DNA of 64,000 nt, taken from Selenomonas ruminantium AC2024 (GTDB lineage: Bacteria; Bacillota; Negativicutes; Selenomonadales; Selenomonadaceae). Below, piece by piece: positions 53,769-62,566 of the stretch (positions are counted from its first letter, which is position 1; the number at the start of each line of letters is the position of its first letter). The position numbers were made by a program, and so were the translations under genes. The DNA lies in contig NZ_JIAC01000001.1 in assembly GCF_000687995.1 (NCBI RefSeq), positions 124,001 to 188,000 of the forward strand. Reading direction: 5' to 3'. The notes under the pieces are model-generated. The model had not been told where the DNA came from, did not search any database, and was given only the letters and a program-made list of their open reading frames with translations.

Positions 53769-54578
53769 TCACATGGACACATCCGTCACGATGCCGTCCT
53801 GTGTGTAAACATAGATACTCTTGCCGTTATGGTTGAAGACATACTGCTTCATCTTCTTGCCCTCGCCTTCGGACACATTGACCCGGGAAGGCTCCCCATA
53901 AGCAGCTGTTATATTATCTTCGCTGTCACCGGGGTGAATTCCTCCATATTTTCCTTTGGAGAGATTTGCCGCATGTTTCTGCGCGTTTTTCTTATCCAGT
54001 TCCGCTTCCTTCTCCGCCGCTTCATTCATGGCGATAATGAGGCGCCGGAAGGGCACGATTTTTTCTGCCAGCGTTCCCTTATAGCCCTCCGGCATATCCT
54101 GCACGATGGACAGCAGCTTCCTGTCCCCTGCCACATCCTTGTTGCTCATATGCCCCCGATACGCAGCCACCTGATTCATGGCTTCTGCGTAGGAAAGCAG
54201 CATTTCCGCATCCGGGCAGGCTCCGTCAAGGCTGTTCAATAACTGTGCATCATGGAAATCCTGCAGCAAATGCACTGCCTCCTCCGCTTTTTCGCGGTCC
54301 GGATGATTGAAGTTCAATCCCTTCAGAATGGACACGGCCTGCTCATAGCGGCGGGTCATGTTTTCTTTCTGGTCACGGTCAAAGGTTGACGCCGTGGTGC
54401 TTTTCGTGCGGGTGTCCATTTCCCCATAGCCTTTCACACCGCCGATAAAGCCCACCGTCACAGCCAGGCATACAAAAAGTGCCGTCATTTTATAATTATG
54501 CTGGCGGAAAAAACGGAAGGCCACCAGCAAAAACAGCACGGGGCACACCAAAAGCAAGCAAAGTGCAAATAATGACAT
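53769..54578 (-). CDS. Membrane-anchored protein of unknown function
   Basis: About 269 residues from the ATG at 54578 (GGGGG six bases upstream). Two hydrophobic stretches, SLFALCLLLVCPVLFLLVAF and KMTALFVCLAVTVGFIGGV, form a membrane hairpin. The rest is a soluble helical domain rich in charge with a final beta part (MKQYVFNHNGKSIYVYTQDG). The C-terminal GGIHPGDSEDNITAAYGEPS resembles the SmpA/BamE-like or small lipoprotein pattern in which a Gly-Pro-Ser turn follows a helix, but the identification is weak. Confidence 0.65.
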   Translation of the reverse strand: MSLFALCLLLVCPVLFLLVAFRFFRQHNYKMTALFVCLAVTVGFIGGVKGYGEMDTRTKSTTASTFDRDQKENMTRRYEQAVSILKGLNFNHPDREKAEEAVHLLQDFHDAQLLNSLDGACPDAEMLLSYAEAMNQVAAYRGHMSNKDVAGDRKLLSIVQDMPEGYKGTLAEKIVPFRRLIIAMNEAAEKEAELDKKNAQKHAANLSKGKYGGIHPGDSEDNITAAYGEPSRVNVSEGEGKKMKQYVFNHNGKSIYVYTQDGIVTDVSM

Positions 54579-54627
54579 AAAAATCCCCCTTGGGCTACGC
54601 TTTGAATTCACTTGCTCCATTATAGCA

Positions 54628-54682
54628 CAGCCTTCCCCCGGCGAAAACAGGGCTAAAGTCCCTATTCGCCGGGGGAAGGCTG
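54628..54682. repeat. Long palindrome ahead of the membrane protein gene
   Basis: An 18-bp perfect stem (CAGCCTTCCCCCGGCGAA with TTCGCCGGGGGAAGGCTG). The T-run TCTTTTT is on the plus strand. The minus-strand TGCTATAAT next to it is a good extended -10 box for the gene at 53769. Confidence 0.75.
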
Positions 54683-54687
54683 TCTTT

Positions 54688-55332
54688 TTATCCTTGCAGT
54701 TTTACTTCACGGAAAGAGGTAATCGCACCATTCTGTACACCGGTAATGAGTTCCTGAATAATCTGCGGGTCGCTATAATCCAGCGGCAGGAAGCAGCCAT
54801 CCGCACGGTTGTAAAACTCCCGCACTTCATTTTCGAGGCCGCGGATATCGGCTTCGATCTGGGCCGCGCGCCGCTCATGGGCTTTCCCCGCCTGCACGTA
54901 GGATATGCTGGTAACGCCCAGCCATACCGCAAAGAAGAACGTCCAGGGAACACTCGGGAAGAACCCCGTGAGAATCAGGAAAAAGAACAAGGTCGCAATG
55001 CCGCCGCCAATGGTATAATTGGCCAGCACCGGCTCCGCGTTCTGGGTTCGCATCAGCCACAAATCGCCCAAGGTCGCATACTTGCCCCGAATATGGGCGA
55101 AGTACCCCTGCAGGCGGTTGAGCTCCGAGAGCATCCTGTCCTTTTCCTGGGGCACATCTTCGAGCTGCCGCAAAGCTACCAGCCGGGGCATTGCGGCGAT
55201 GATTTCCCGCGCTCCATCGTCCCCCACAAAACGGGTCATCAAATCTTCCTGTCCGGCTTCCGCCCGTTCGCCGCAGAAGGAACACTCCTTAGCCTCCGGT
55301 TCGATAATACAGCCACATTTTTTGCAAATCAT
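54688..55332 (-). CDS. Zinc-ribbon membrane protein of unknown function
   Basis: A 214-residue protein. ICKKCGCIIEPEAKECSFCGE (two CxxC pairs) is an N-terminal zinc ribbon. A helical part of about 40-110 follows (EKDRMLSELNRLQGYFAHIRGK), then a hydrophobic TIGGGIATLFFFLILTGFF with SVPWTFFFAVWLGVTSISYV, i.e. two membrane spans. A final soluble helix contains AAQIEADIRGLENEVREFYN. Zinc-ribbon plus membrane hairpin is common among Firmicute proteins of unassigned role. Confidence 0.75.
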   Translation of the reverse strand: MICKKCGCIIEPEAKECSFCGERAEAGQEDLMTRFVGDDGAREIIAAMPRLVALRQLEDVPQEKDRMLSELNRLQGYFAHIRGKYATLGDLWLMRTQNAEPVLANYTIGGGIATLFFFLILTGFFPSVPWTFFFAVWLGVTSISYVQAGKAHERRAAQIEADIRGLENEVREFYNRADGCFLPLDYSDPQIIQELITGVQNGAITSFREVKLQG

Positions 55333-55452
55333 TGTTCTTCCTCCTTTCTCACCGAACAGCCTTCCTTTAGCTATATATCGGTGAATTTCCCCAATGATTT
55401 AGTAAAATTATGCTTAAAAGTTTTGATAGTCATACATATTCGTTATAAAATT

Positions 55453-55475
55453 AAAAATCCCTGCCGAAGCAGGGA
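55453..55475 (-). terminator. Intrinsic terminator of the gene at 55533
   Basis: TCCCTGC pairs with GCAGGGA around a TTCG tetraloop, then TTTTTAATT on the minus strand. Confidence 0.9.
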
Positions 55476-55532
55476 CTTTTATTACACTTTTAATCAAAAT
55501 TTAATCCAATTTTGGGGAATTCTGTCATATTC

Positions 55533-55991
55533 TCACTTTCCCCAAACCTGACCCATGAATTCATCATAGACTGCTTCCAAGTGCTGCACCAGCACGCTGA
55601 GCATCAGCTGTATCATCTTGCTGTCAAAGGTATCGTCCACAAAGGGCAGGCAGATATCCAAATAGACCTTGCCATCCTGATGGACATAATACTTGAAGCT
55701 CTTGTAGCGGGCATTGAGCTCGTTGAGATACTCCTTGATGCGGGGCTGTTTATCCTCGGGCAGGCCGCTGATAATCTGGGTGCGGATTACGGTGAAGATA
55801 CTCGTGTCAATCAGAATGGCCATGGGAAGAATCTGTCCCCGGGCCTCAATCCGCGAACGGAACAGCACTGTAGCGTAATCATCATCCATGGATTCCGTGC
55901 TGAACACGTTGATGTTGTTCTCAATCAGAAATTCCTGAAACTTGACCGCCTTTTCATTGCTCTCCACACTTTTTTTGGCTTTTCTCGGCAT
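55533..55991 (-). CDS. YbjN-like protein of unknown function
   Basis: A 152-residue protein. KAVKFQEFLIENNINVFSTE, ILIDTSIFTVIRTQI, GLPEDKQPRIKEYLNELNARYKSFKYYVHQDGKVYLDICLPF and MIQLMLSVLVQHLEAVYDEF follow the YbjN / type III secretion chaperone-like pattern (alternating strands and helices). It starts 11 bases after the uxaC stop, so it may be co-transcribed. The role is unknown. Confidence 0.7.
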   Translation of the reverse strand: MPRKAKKSVESNEKAVKFQEFLIENNINVFSTESMDDDYATVLFRSRIEARGQILPMAILIDTSIFTVIRTQIISGLPEDKQPRIKEYLNELNARYKSFKYYVHQDGKVYLDICLPFVDDTFDSKMIQLMLSVLVQHLEAVYDEFMGQVWGK

Positions 55992-56002
55992 CTCCTACCT
56001 CC

Positions 56003-57415
56003 TTAAAATGCAAAGTAACGGCAGGCGTTGTTGTAGCTGATGTCTTCCACCAGCTTGCCCAGAACCTTCATATCTGCCGGGTACTCTCCATTTTCCACCA
56101 GGTTGCCGATGAAATTGCAGAGGATACGACGGTAATACTCATGACGGGAATACGACAGCAGCGAGCGGGAATCCGTCGGCGTGCCAATGGTATTGCCCAA
56201 TACGGAAACGCTGGCCAACACGCGGAGCTGGGCTTCAATGCCCTCCTTGTTGTTGTTGAACCACCAGGCAGCCCCCTGCTGGATTTTCCCCAGCGCCTCT
56301 GTGCCGGAGAAGCACGGCAGCAGGGAAGCAATGACGATATTATCCGCTGGATTCAGCGAGCAGATAATGGTCTTGGGCAGATGCCCTTCCTTATCCAATG
56401 CGTTCAGGAACTTGGCCAAGGCCGGGGCACAGTTATGGGTGTCCACTGCGTCAAAGCCGCTGTCCTGTCCCAACACTTCAAACCGGGACGCATTCACATC
56501 CCGCAGAGCCGAATAATGCAGCTGCATAGTCCAACCTCGGCGGGCGTATTCCCGGCCCAGGAACATCAGCACAGCCGTCTTATACTGCTCCATGGCCTGC
56601 TTGGAGGGTTTTCCCTTGCCATTGATGACCTTGCCCACCACATCATCCAGCTCATATTCCTTGGCCTCCGCATAGACCATATACGGCAGAGCGTGGTCAG
56701 CAATCTGGCAGCCGTTTTCCGCAAAGTAATCGAGCCGTTTTTGCAGGGCATCGTAAATGTCCTGCATGGTGGATACATCTTCCATCCCAGCGGCTTCGCC
56801 GAGTTCATAGCGCATATAGGCATCCCAGCCGTCATCCTCGATATTCAGAATACTATCCGCCCGGAAGGTGGGCAGGACTTTGGCCGTGCAGGTGCCGTCT
56901 TCTTTGATTTTCTTATGCCATTTGAGGTCGGATACCGGGTCATCCGTGGTGCAGATAACCTGCACATTGGAGCGCTCGATAATCCCCTGGGCCCGCATAT
57001 CCGCAGCTTTGAGCCGCTCATTGCAGGTTTCCCAGATTTTCTCGGCGTTTTCCCCATTGAGAATCAAATCGCAGTCAAAATAGCGCTGGAGCTCCAAATG
57101 CGTCCAATGATACAGGGGATTGCCGATAGCCCGGGACAGGCTTTCGGCAAAGTACTGGAACTTTTCCCGCGAAGAAGCATCGCTGCCGGATATGCACCCC
57201 TCGGACACGGCATTGCTGCGCAGCAGACGCCATTTGTAGGTGTCGGAAGCCAGCCATGCCTGCGCAATATTGCGGAACTCACGGTTTTCCGCGATTTCCC
57301 GGGGATTGATATGACAATGATAGTCATATATCGGCATGGGAGCGGCGTGTTCGTGATACAATACGCGTGCCGTTTCAGTTTGCAGGAGAAAATCCTTATC
57401 CATAAAGTTCTTCAT
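56003..57415 (-). CDS. uxaC: Glucuronate isomerase (uronate isomerase)
   Basis: A 470-residue enzyme; the ATG at 57415 (GGGAGGG six bases upstream) is better supported than the frame start at 57430. It isomerises D-glucuronate to D-fructuronate and galacturonate to tagaturonate. PIYDYHCHINPREIAENREFRN (N-terminal HxH), EREYARRGWTMQLHYSALRD, GFDAVDTHNCAPALAKFL and TDSRSLLSYSRHEYYRRILCNFIG are the family marks. The lone gene suggests pectin or glucuronate use, but no other uxu genes are seen here. It is co-directional with cstA. Confidence 0.95.
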   Translation of the reverse strand: MKNFMDKDFLLQTETARVLYHEHAAPMPIYDYHCHINPREIAENREFRNIAQAWLASDTYKWRLLRSNAVSEGCISGSDASSREKFQYFAESLSRAIGNPLYHWTHLELQRYFDCDLILNGENAEKIWETCNERLKAADMRAQGIIERSNVQVICTTDDPVSDLKWHKKIKEDGTCTAKVLPTFRADSILNIEDDGWDAYMRYELGEAAGMEDVSTMQDIYDALQKRLDYFAENGCQIADHALPYMVYAEAKEYELDDVVGKVINGKGKPSKQAMEQYKTAVLMFLGREYARRGWTMQLHYSALRDVNASRFEVLGQDSGFDAVDTHNCAPALAKFLNALDKEGHLPKTIICSLNPADNIVIASLLPCFSGTEALGKIQQGAAWWFNNNKEGIEAQLRVLASVSVLGNTIGTPTDSRSLLSYSRHEYYRRILCNFIGNLVENGEYPADMKVLGKLVEDISYNNACRYFAF

Positions 57416-57438
57416 ATACAACCCTCCCATAATAAACG

Positions 57439-58860
57439 TCAGGATTTACTGCCCATGGTAGTCTTATAATAAAGTGCTACGCATACGATAGCAAAGAGGA
57501 TGCCCACCGGATAGGAAATGCTGGTGGACAGCTGCAGACCTTCCGGAGCCTGCAGGATGTAGGTGCAGGAAACAGCCGACATGAAGGTGGCCGGTACAAA
57601 GGGAATCTTCCAGGCACCGGAATCCTTCTTGGTCCGATAAAGATAAACAGCACCCGTCCAGAGCACAATCATGGCCAGCGTCTGGTTCGTCCAGGAGAAA
57701 TAACGCCAAATGATATTGAAGTCCATCTGGGACAGGATGCCGCCCACTGCCAGCAGGGGAACGGCGAACATCAAACGCTTGACGGCCTGATTCTGTTGAA
57801 CACCGAACCAGTCAGCAAGGGTCAGACGGGCAGAACGGAAAGCCGTATCACCAGAGGTAATCGGGCAGGCGATAACGCCAAGCATAGCCAGAACTGCACC
57901 AACGCCCGACCCCATGAAGCCAACGCAGATATCGTAAACCACGGTACCAGCACCGCCAGCCTTCATAGCTGCGGCCAGACCGCCCGTACCATCATAGAAC
58001 GTAACACCGGCAGCTGCCCAAATCAGGGCGATAATACCTTCGGAAACCATGGCGCCGTAGAATACCGGACGGCCCAAACGTTCATCCTTCAGGCAGCGGG
58101 CCATAATCGGCGACTGCGTGGAATGGAAACCGGAGATTGCACCGCAGGCCACGGTGATGAACATCAGCGGCCAGATAGGCATCTTTTCCGGCCCTAAGGG
58201 ATGCAGATTCTGCAGGGTCATTTCCGGCATGGTGTGGCCGCCAACGCCAAAGAGCATGCCGCCCATGATACCCAGAGCCATGATGATTAAGCAGATGCCG
58301 AACAGCGGATAGAAGCGGGCAATGAGCTTATCGATAGGCAAAAGCGTTGCCAGGAAGTAATAACCCAGCACACAGGGAAGTACAATCGTTACCGCTACGC
58401 CGGTAAGTTTTGCCAAGAGGCCAGCCGGGCCCGTCATAAATACAGTACCGACCAGTACCAGCAGCACTACGGAGAACACGCGCATAATCATCAGCATCGT
58501 GCCGCCCATATGATTCCCGACTACTTCAGAGATACTCTTGCCATCCTCGCGCAAGGAAATCATACCCGACAGGTAGTCATGAACAGCACCGGCAAAAATC
58601 GTACCAAAGACAATCCAGAGATAAACGCTCGGCCCCCAGATAGCACCGCCCAAAGCACCAAAGATTGGGCCAAGGCCGGCGATATTTAACAACTGAATCA
58701 AAAATACCTTCCAAGTGGGCAGAGGAATGTAATCCACCCCATCATTATGCACCAGTGCCGGCGTCTTGGCATCGGTGGGACCGAACACATTATCGACGAT
58801 TTTACCATAAACGAAATAACCTACAATCAGAGCACCTAAAGCAACCAAAAATGTAACCAT
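57439..58860 (-). CDS. cstA: CstA-family carbon starvation permease
   Basis: A 473-residue integral membrane protein with about 12 or more hydrophobic segments. It begins with VTFLVALGALIVGYFVYGKIVDNVFG and contains DGVDYIPLPTWKVFLIQLLNIAGLGPIFGALGGAIWGPS, VHDYLSGMISLREDGKSISE and HSTQSPIMARCLKDERLGRP. Known CstA/BtsT members are H+-coupled pyruvate or peptide uptake systems. The chain is about 120-220 residues shorter than E. coli CstA. No sensor kinase gene is adjacent. It lies 23 bases upstream of uxaC. Confidence 0.93.
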   Translation of the reverse strand: MVTFLVALGALIVGYFVYGKIVDNVFGPTDAKTPALVHNDGVDYIPLPTWKVFLIQLLNIAGLGPIFGALGGAIWGPSVYLWIVFGTIFAGAVHDYLSGMISLREDGKSISEVVGNHMGGTMLMIMRVFSVVLLVLVGTVFMTGPAGLLAKLTGVAVTIVLPCVLGYYFLATLLPIDKLIARFYPLFGICLIIMALGIMGGMLFGVGGHTMPEMTLQNLHPLGPEKMPIWPLMFITVACGAISGFHSTQSPIMARCLKDERLGRPVFYGAMVSEGIIALIWAAAGVTFYDGTGGLAAAMKAGGAGTVVYDICVGFMGSGVGAVLAMLGVIACPITSGDTAFRSARLTLADWFGVQQNQAVKRLMFAVPLLAVGGILSQMDFNIIWRYFSWTNQTLAMIVLWTGAVYLYRTKKDSGAWKIPFVPATFMSAVSCTYILQAPEGLQLSTSISYPVGILFAIVCVALYYKTTMGSKS

Positions 58861-58946
58861 GAATGTTCACCTCATTTACCAGATTCGAATAATTGCCAAG
58901 AATTTTGGGTGACAACTTGCACATCATCCATTTGCTTTCCTTTCCC

Positions 58947-60803
58947 TCAGTTTTCTGGCACCACCTCCCCAGCCGTCACTTTGAAGGTCACCGGCAATGA
59001 TGTCACCGACTCGTTGCGCGGCGCTTCAAAATTGAAATAATAATTATAATGCCCATCCGGCAGTGCGGCATCTTCGAGCAGGATACGGCCTGTCAGCGTG
59101 AATTTTGGCCCTTTCTTCCGGCTGCCATCCAGGCGGTGGAAGATGGGTGTAATCCTGTCGCCCAATTTTAACTGGCGCAGGTCACGCTCGGGCACGCCAT
59201 CATGCATGACACGCCGTGCACCCAAAATTTCAAAGGCGGCCTTATCCTCATCATAAGCAGATACCAGATAATAATTTCTGCCGTTGAGAAGCACAGACGA
59301 ATAGTACAAATAATAATCGGGATGTGCCTCCACCATGTTCATAGGCAGGACATGGCCGTTAAGCTGTGGCCACTGGCCGGCAAATTCGCACTTAAAGACA
59401 CCCTTGTCCCAGTCAGCGTACACCTTAGCATCGCTTCCGAGGACTACTTCCTCGCCCCCCTGCCAGGAGGTCACGATGCACGACGCCGCACTGATGGCAT
59501 TGGCATCATCCGGATCAACCTGCACCATAGGCATATTATCTTCATCCCAGCTGACCGGCACATCCATGAGCTTATACAAATCAAACTGATACAAGGGCTT
59601 CCCCTGCTCGTCTGTAGCCAGCATCTGCGTATAGAGCTTTTGATAATTTTTGCTGGCCTGCGGCAGCTTGCTGTAGGCCAGTACCGAATCTATTGAGCCA
59701 TCCAGACTGTAATAACAGGAAAGGCCCATGCCATAACGGCGGTACTTGCCTGCCACACGATAGCAAACTGCATCTTCCACGGCCTTCTGCAAGGCCAGAG
59801 AAGATTCTAAATCCTCCATGCCCGCAGCCAGCGAGCCCAGGTCAATCATATTGGTCCAATATTCATCATCACTATTGGGGCCGTAGTTTTCCACGGAATT
59901 GGCCACCCGGTCCATACCGGTAAACAGGCGCAGCGGGTATTCATTTGCCTGCTGCAAAGCCTCGCGCCCCATGCGCTCATAAGCCCTCTGCAGAGCCGGC
60001 AGTTTCTCCATATCCAAAACCGACATGTTTGCCATATCCGCCGCCTCATACTGCTGGCAGCGGGTCATATACGTATCGCAGATGATGCGGCCAAGCTCCC
60101 GTCCTTCAATGGCAGGATTTTGGGCAACCGCGCCGAGCCAGCTGGCATAGTCAATGCCGTTCTCGGGCATGATTTCCTGCGAAGCCACCAGATATCGGGT
60201 ATAGCCCTGCAAAGCAGCTGCTGTTTCCAAGGTTGCCATCAGGCAGGTATCAAAGCAGACGACATCAAAGGCAGGTTTCGTGCTATTACCAGCCACGGCT
60301 GTCAGGGCAGCGCGCAAATCGCCCAGCGACAGCGAATTGCCGTAGCGTTCATCCTGACAAAAGCCAACCAGACTGCCGCCGCCATGATTCCAAAAGACCA
60401 GCATCCTGTGGTCAGCAGGGTAGTTTTCCTGCGCAAAGCGCAAAAATCCCTGCAGGGTTTCCCGATCGCCCATGCTGGCATTGGGCAGAACTGCCACCTG
60501 CTGCAAGCCGCCTCTGTCGTAAACATAGCGGCCCAGCGACTCGGACGATATGCCCGGTGTATGCCATTTCAGAGCACCGCCTGTCTGGATAATAACTTTT
60601 ACATTATCCGGCAGAACCACCTTTTGTATCTCCCGCAGATTATCGGTGGCGCTGGCATTGTTGCTTTCCAAATCAGAACCGCACATGTAGAGGTAGACCG
60701 CCCAGCTGTCCTGCGCAAATGCACGGGCATTTTCTCCCAGCAGCAGCCCGAGCACAAGTATAAGAGCCAACAGGTAACGGCCTATGGCCATTTTCTTCTG
60801 CAA
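58947..60803 (-). CDS. Secreted clostripain-family (C11) cysteine peptidase
   Basis: A protein of about 619 residues. The likely start is a TTG at 60803 with GGAGGTG before it; ATG at 60791 and GTG at 60818 are alternatives. A signal peptide (AIGRYLLALILVLGLLLGENARAFA) is followed by WAVYLYMCGSDLESNNASAT, RMLVFWNHGGGSLVGFCQDE with the catalytic His of WNHGG, and FDVVCFDTCLMATLETAAAL with the catalytic Cys in DTC. This is clan CD, family C11, Arg-type specificity expected. The C-terminal part (about 430-620) is beta-rich. Likely periplasmic or secreted. Confidence 0.88.
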   Translation of the reverse strand: MQKKMAIGRYLLALILVLGLLLGENARAFAQDSWAVYLYMCGSDLESNNASATDNLREIQKVVLPDNVKVIIQTGGALKWHTPGISSESLGRYVYDRGGLQQVAVLPNASMGDRETLQGFLRFAQENYPADHRMLVFWNHGGGSLVGFCQDERYGNSLSLGDLRAALTAVAGNSTKPAFDVVCFDTCLMATLETAAALQGYTRYLVASQEIMPENGIDYASWLGAVAQNPAIEGRELGRIICDTYMTRCQQYEAADMANMSVLDMEKLPALQRAYERMGREALQQANEYPLRLFTGMDRVANSVENYGPNSDDEYWTNMIDLGSLAAGMEDLESSLALQKAVEDAVCYRVAGKYRRYGMGLSCYYSLDGSIDSVLAYSKLPQASKNYQKLYTQMLATDEQGKPLYQFDLYKLMDVPVSWDEDNMPMVQVDPDDANAISAASCIVTSWQGGEEVVLGSDAKVYADWDKGVFKCEFAGQWPQLNGHVLPMNMVEAHPDYYLYYSSVLLNGRNYYLVSAYDEDKAAFEILGARRVMHDGVPERDLRQLKLGDRITPIFHRLDGSRKKGPKFTLTGRILLEDAALPDGHYNYYFNFEAPRNESVTSLPVTFKVTAGEVVPEN

Positions 60804-60965
60804 AACACCCACCTCCACACCAGCATCAGCCCATCTGCAGGTCTGAACTCATTACGCCGTCATTCTTCCATTCATCCGGATAAATCCAGCCACATCATGG
60901 TAACCTCCCTCTTTGTTTGAACCTTGTTATTTTTCTGTTAATAAAGAAGCACAAGCGGGCCGTTT

Positions 60966-60994
60966 TGTCCCGTCCTGCTATTTATGCTATAATG
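60966..60994 (+). promoter_or_regulatory. Predicted sigma-A promoter of the TauE/SafE permease gene
   Basis: TTGTCC (60966-60971), 17 bases and TATAAT (60989-60994) with an extended TGC before it. The leader contains a hairpin CAGGGCGGGA with TCCTGCCCCTG at 61008-61031. Confidence 0.7.
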
Positions 60995-61067
60995 AGTATT
61001 CGTACTCAGGGCGGGAAAATCCTGCCCCTGACAAAAGTTTTCTGTACCCATCACTAGGAGGCATTCC

Positions 61068-61859
61068 ATGGAAATCCTTTTATTTTTATTACTGGGCCTG
61101 TTCGTAGGCACCTTCGGCACGCTCGTGGGTATCGGCGGCGGCCTTATCTGCGTCCCCATCTTCATCCTATTTCTGTCGGCAGGCACCGCCCATCCCTTCT
61201 TTGAAACCGCCGCACAGATTACGGGCACCTCTCTGGTCATCGTCATGGCCAACGCCCTGTCGGGAACGCTTGCTTATATCCGCCAGAAGCGGGTGTATTT
61301 CAAGGCGGCTGTTCCCTTTGCTCTGGCCACCCTGCCCGGTGCCTTCTTTGGCTCCTATATCGTGGACAAGTTCAACCAGCCCATGCTGAACTTCTACTTC
61401 GGCATCTTCCTCTTGTTCATGGCTTCCATCATGTACATCAACAGCCGCCGCAAACCGCCTGTAGACGTACACGAACTGCCGCCGGACTTCACCTACAACA
61501 AATGGATTGGTATTATCTCCAGCTTCGGCGTAGGCTTCCTGTCGAGCATCTTCGGTATCGGCGGGGGCGTTATCCATGTGCCGCTGATGATTTATCTCTT
61601 AGGCTTCCCCGTGCATATGGCCACCGCCACCTCCCACTTCGTACTGGCGGCCTCCTCTGCCTTCGGCGTGGTCTCCCACTTCCTGCTCGACCACATCATC
61701 TGGCTGCCCGCCATCTGCATCTCCATCGGTGCCGCCATCGGCGCCCAGATGGGGGCAAAAATCTCCAAGAAAACCAAGTCCAAGGTTATCCTGGCATTGC
61801 TGTCCCTGGCCATGTTTGCATTGGGCTGCCGCTTAATCCTTATGGGGAGCGCGCAGTAA
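61068..61859 (+). CDS. TauE/SafE family permease
   Basis: A 263-residue membrane protein on the plus strand with AGGAGG six bases before the ATG. It has about eight hydrophobic segments. GTFGTLVGIGGGLICVPIF and, as the repeated half, GFLSSIFGIGGGVIHVPLMIYLL are the tandem GIGGG motifs of TauE/SafE (sulfite or organosulfonate exporters, DUF81). The internal duplication is visible. The substrate cannot be inferred; no sulfur gene is adjacent. It ends in the repeat-rich spacer at 61860. Confidence 0.93.
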   Translation: MEILLFLLLGLFVGTFGTLVGIGGGLICVPIFILFLSAGTAHPFFETAAQITGTSLVIVMANALSGTLAYIRQKRVYFKAAVPFALATLPGAFFGSYIVDKFNQPMLNFYFGIFLLFMASIMYINSRRKPPVDVHELPPDFTYNKWIGIISSFGVGFLSSIFGIGGGVIHVPLMIYLLGFPVHMATATSHFVLAASSAFGVVSHFLLDHIIWLPAICISIGAAIGAQMGAKISKKTKSKVILALLSLAMFALGCRLILMGSAQ

Positions 61860-62467
61860 AATTGCAGTTTGTCGGGGAGTTCGTGATAAAGGTATCCTGT
61901 TCATGCGCAGTTAGGGGCAAACGAGGGAGTAATTTTTCTGTTTTCCGCTAAACGACCCCCTCGTAAGATAGAGCTGTCCAGTTACTCGCGCCGGGCAGGC
62001 CAACGGCGCTGCTTTCAGCGTGCTTGCTTAGCAGTGTTCTAAATGGGGCCGGCCTTCACTGCGTTCAGGCAGTCGCTCCCTACAGAAAAATCACTCCCTC
62101 GTTCGCCCCGAGATACGGCCTATGCTATTGCCACGAACTCGTTGCTCCTGTTACAAAAACATCGATGTACTTGTTGCTTGTCACCGCGAAAATATCGTTT
62201 TATACGAACATCGCTTAGGGCGGAGGTGGTGATGCTTTTCGCCGTGGAACGACTGTCCGAACGCAGTGAGGACTGGCCCACAAACGTCATCAGCTAGGCA
62301 TTGAGATGAACATACGCGCCGCCGGTCTTGCCCGGCGCAGGCAGCTAAAAGCCCATAAATTTACTTGTGGGTCATTTAGTGCAACGGCGAAAAGTATTAC
62401 CATCTCCGCCCCACTGAGCTGTAACAACTAAAAGAAATCTCGCAATGACATCGATAAACTGCAATTT
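61858..62467. repeat. Intergenic mosaic of inverted repeats
   Basis: No gene is supported in this stretch. It holds five pairs of inverted segments: AAATTGCAGTTT at 61858 with AAACTGCAATTT at 62456; 61914-61942 with 62080-62109 (GGGGCAAACGAGGGAG type); 61986-62010 with 62315-62339; 62048-62074 with 62250-62278; and 62218-62244 with 62384-62410. The pairs are nested and interleaved. Confidence 0.7.
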
Positions 62468-62475
62468 ACACAAAA

Positions 62476-62539
62476 GCCCGGTGGCTGATAATACTTTCCC
62501 TTCGCTTTAGGCAGAGGAAAATATTATCAGCCACCGGGC
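62476..62539 (-). terminator. Long intrinsic terminator of the ABC transporter gene
   Basis: An 18-bp perfect stem (GCCCGGTGGCTGATAATA with TATTATCAGCCACCGGGC) extended by TTTCC-GGAAA inside, followed on the minus strand by TTTTG. Its 63-base length is unusual for a simple terminator. Confidence 0.8.
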
Positions 62540-62566
62540 GTCTTTATATATCGATGTAAACCGAAC

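Noticed and set aside
56141-57469. Plus-strand reading frame of 442 codons over uxaC
   Set aside because: Antisense shadow of glucuronate isomerase, with no plausible ribosome-binding site.
62024-62297. Short plus-strand reading frames in the spacer at 61858-62467
   Set aside because: They run through inverted repeats, lack ribosome-binding sites and give no recognisable protein.
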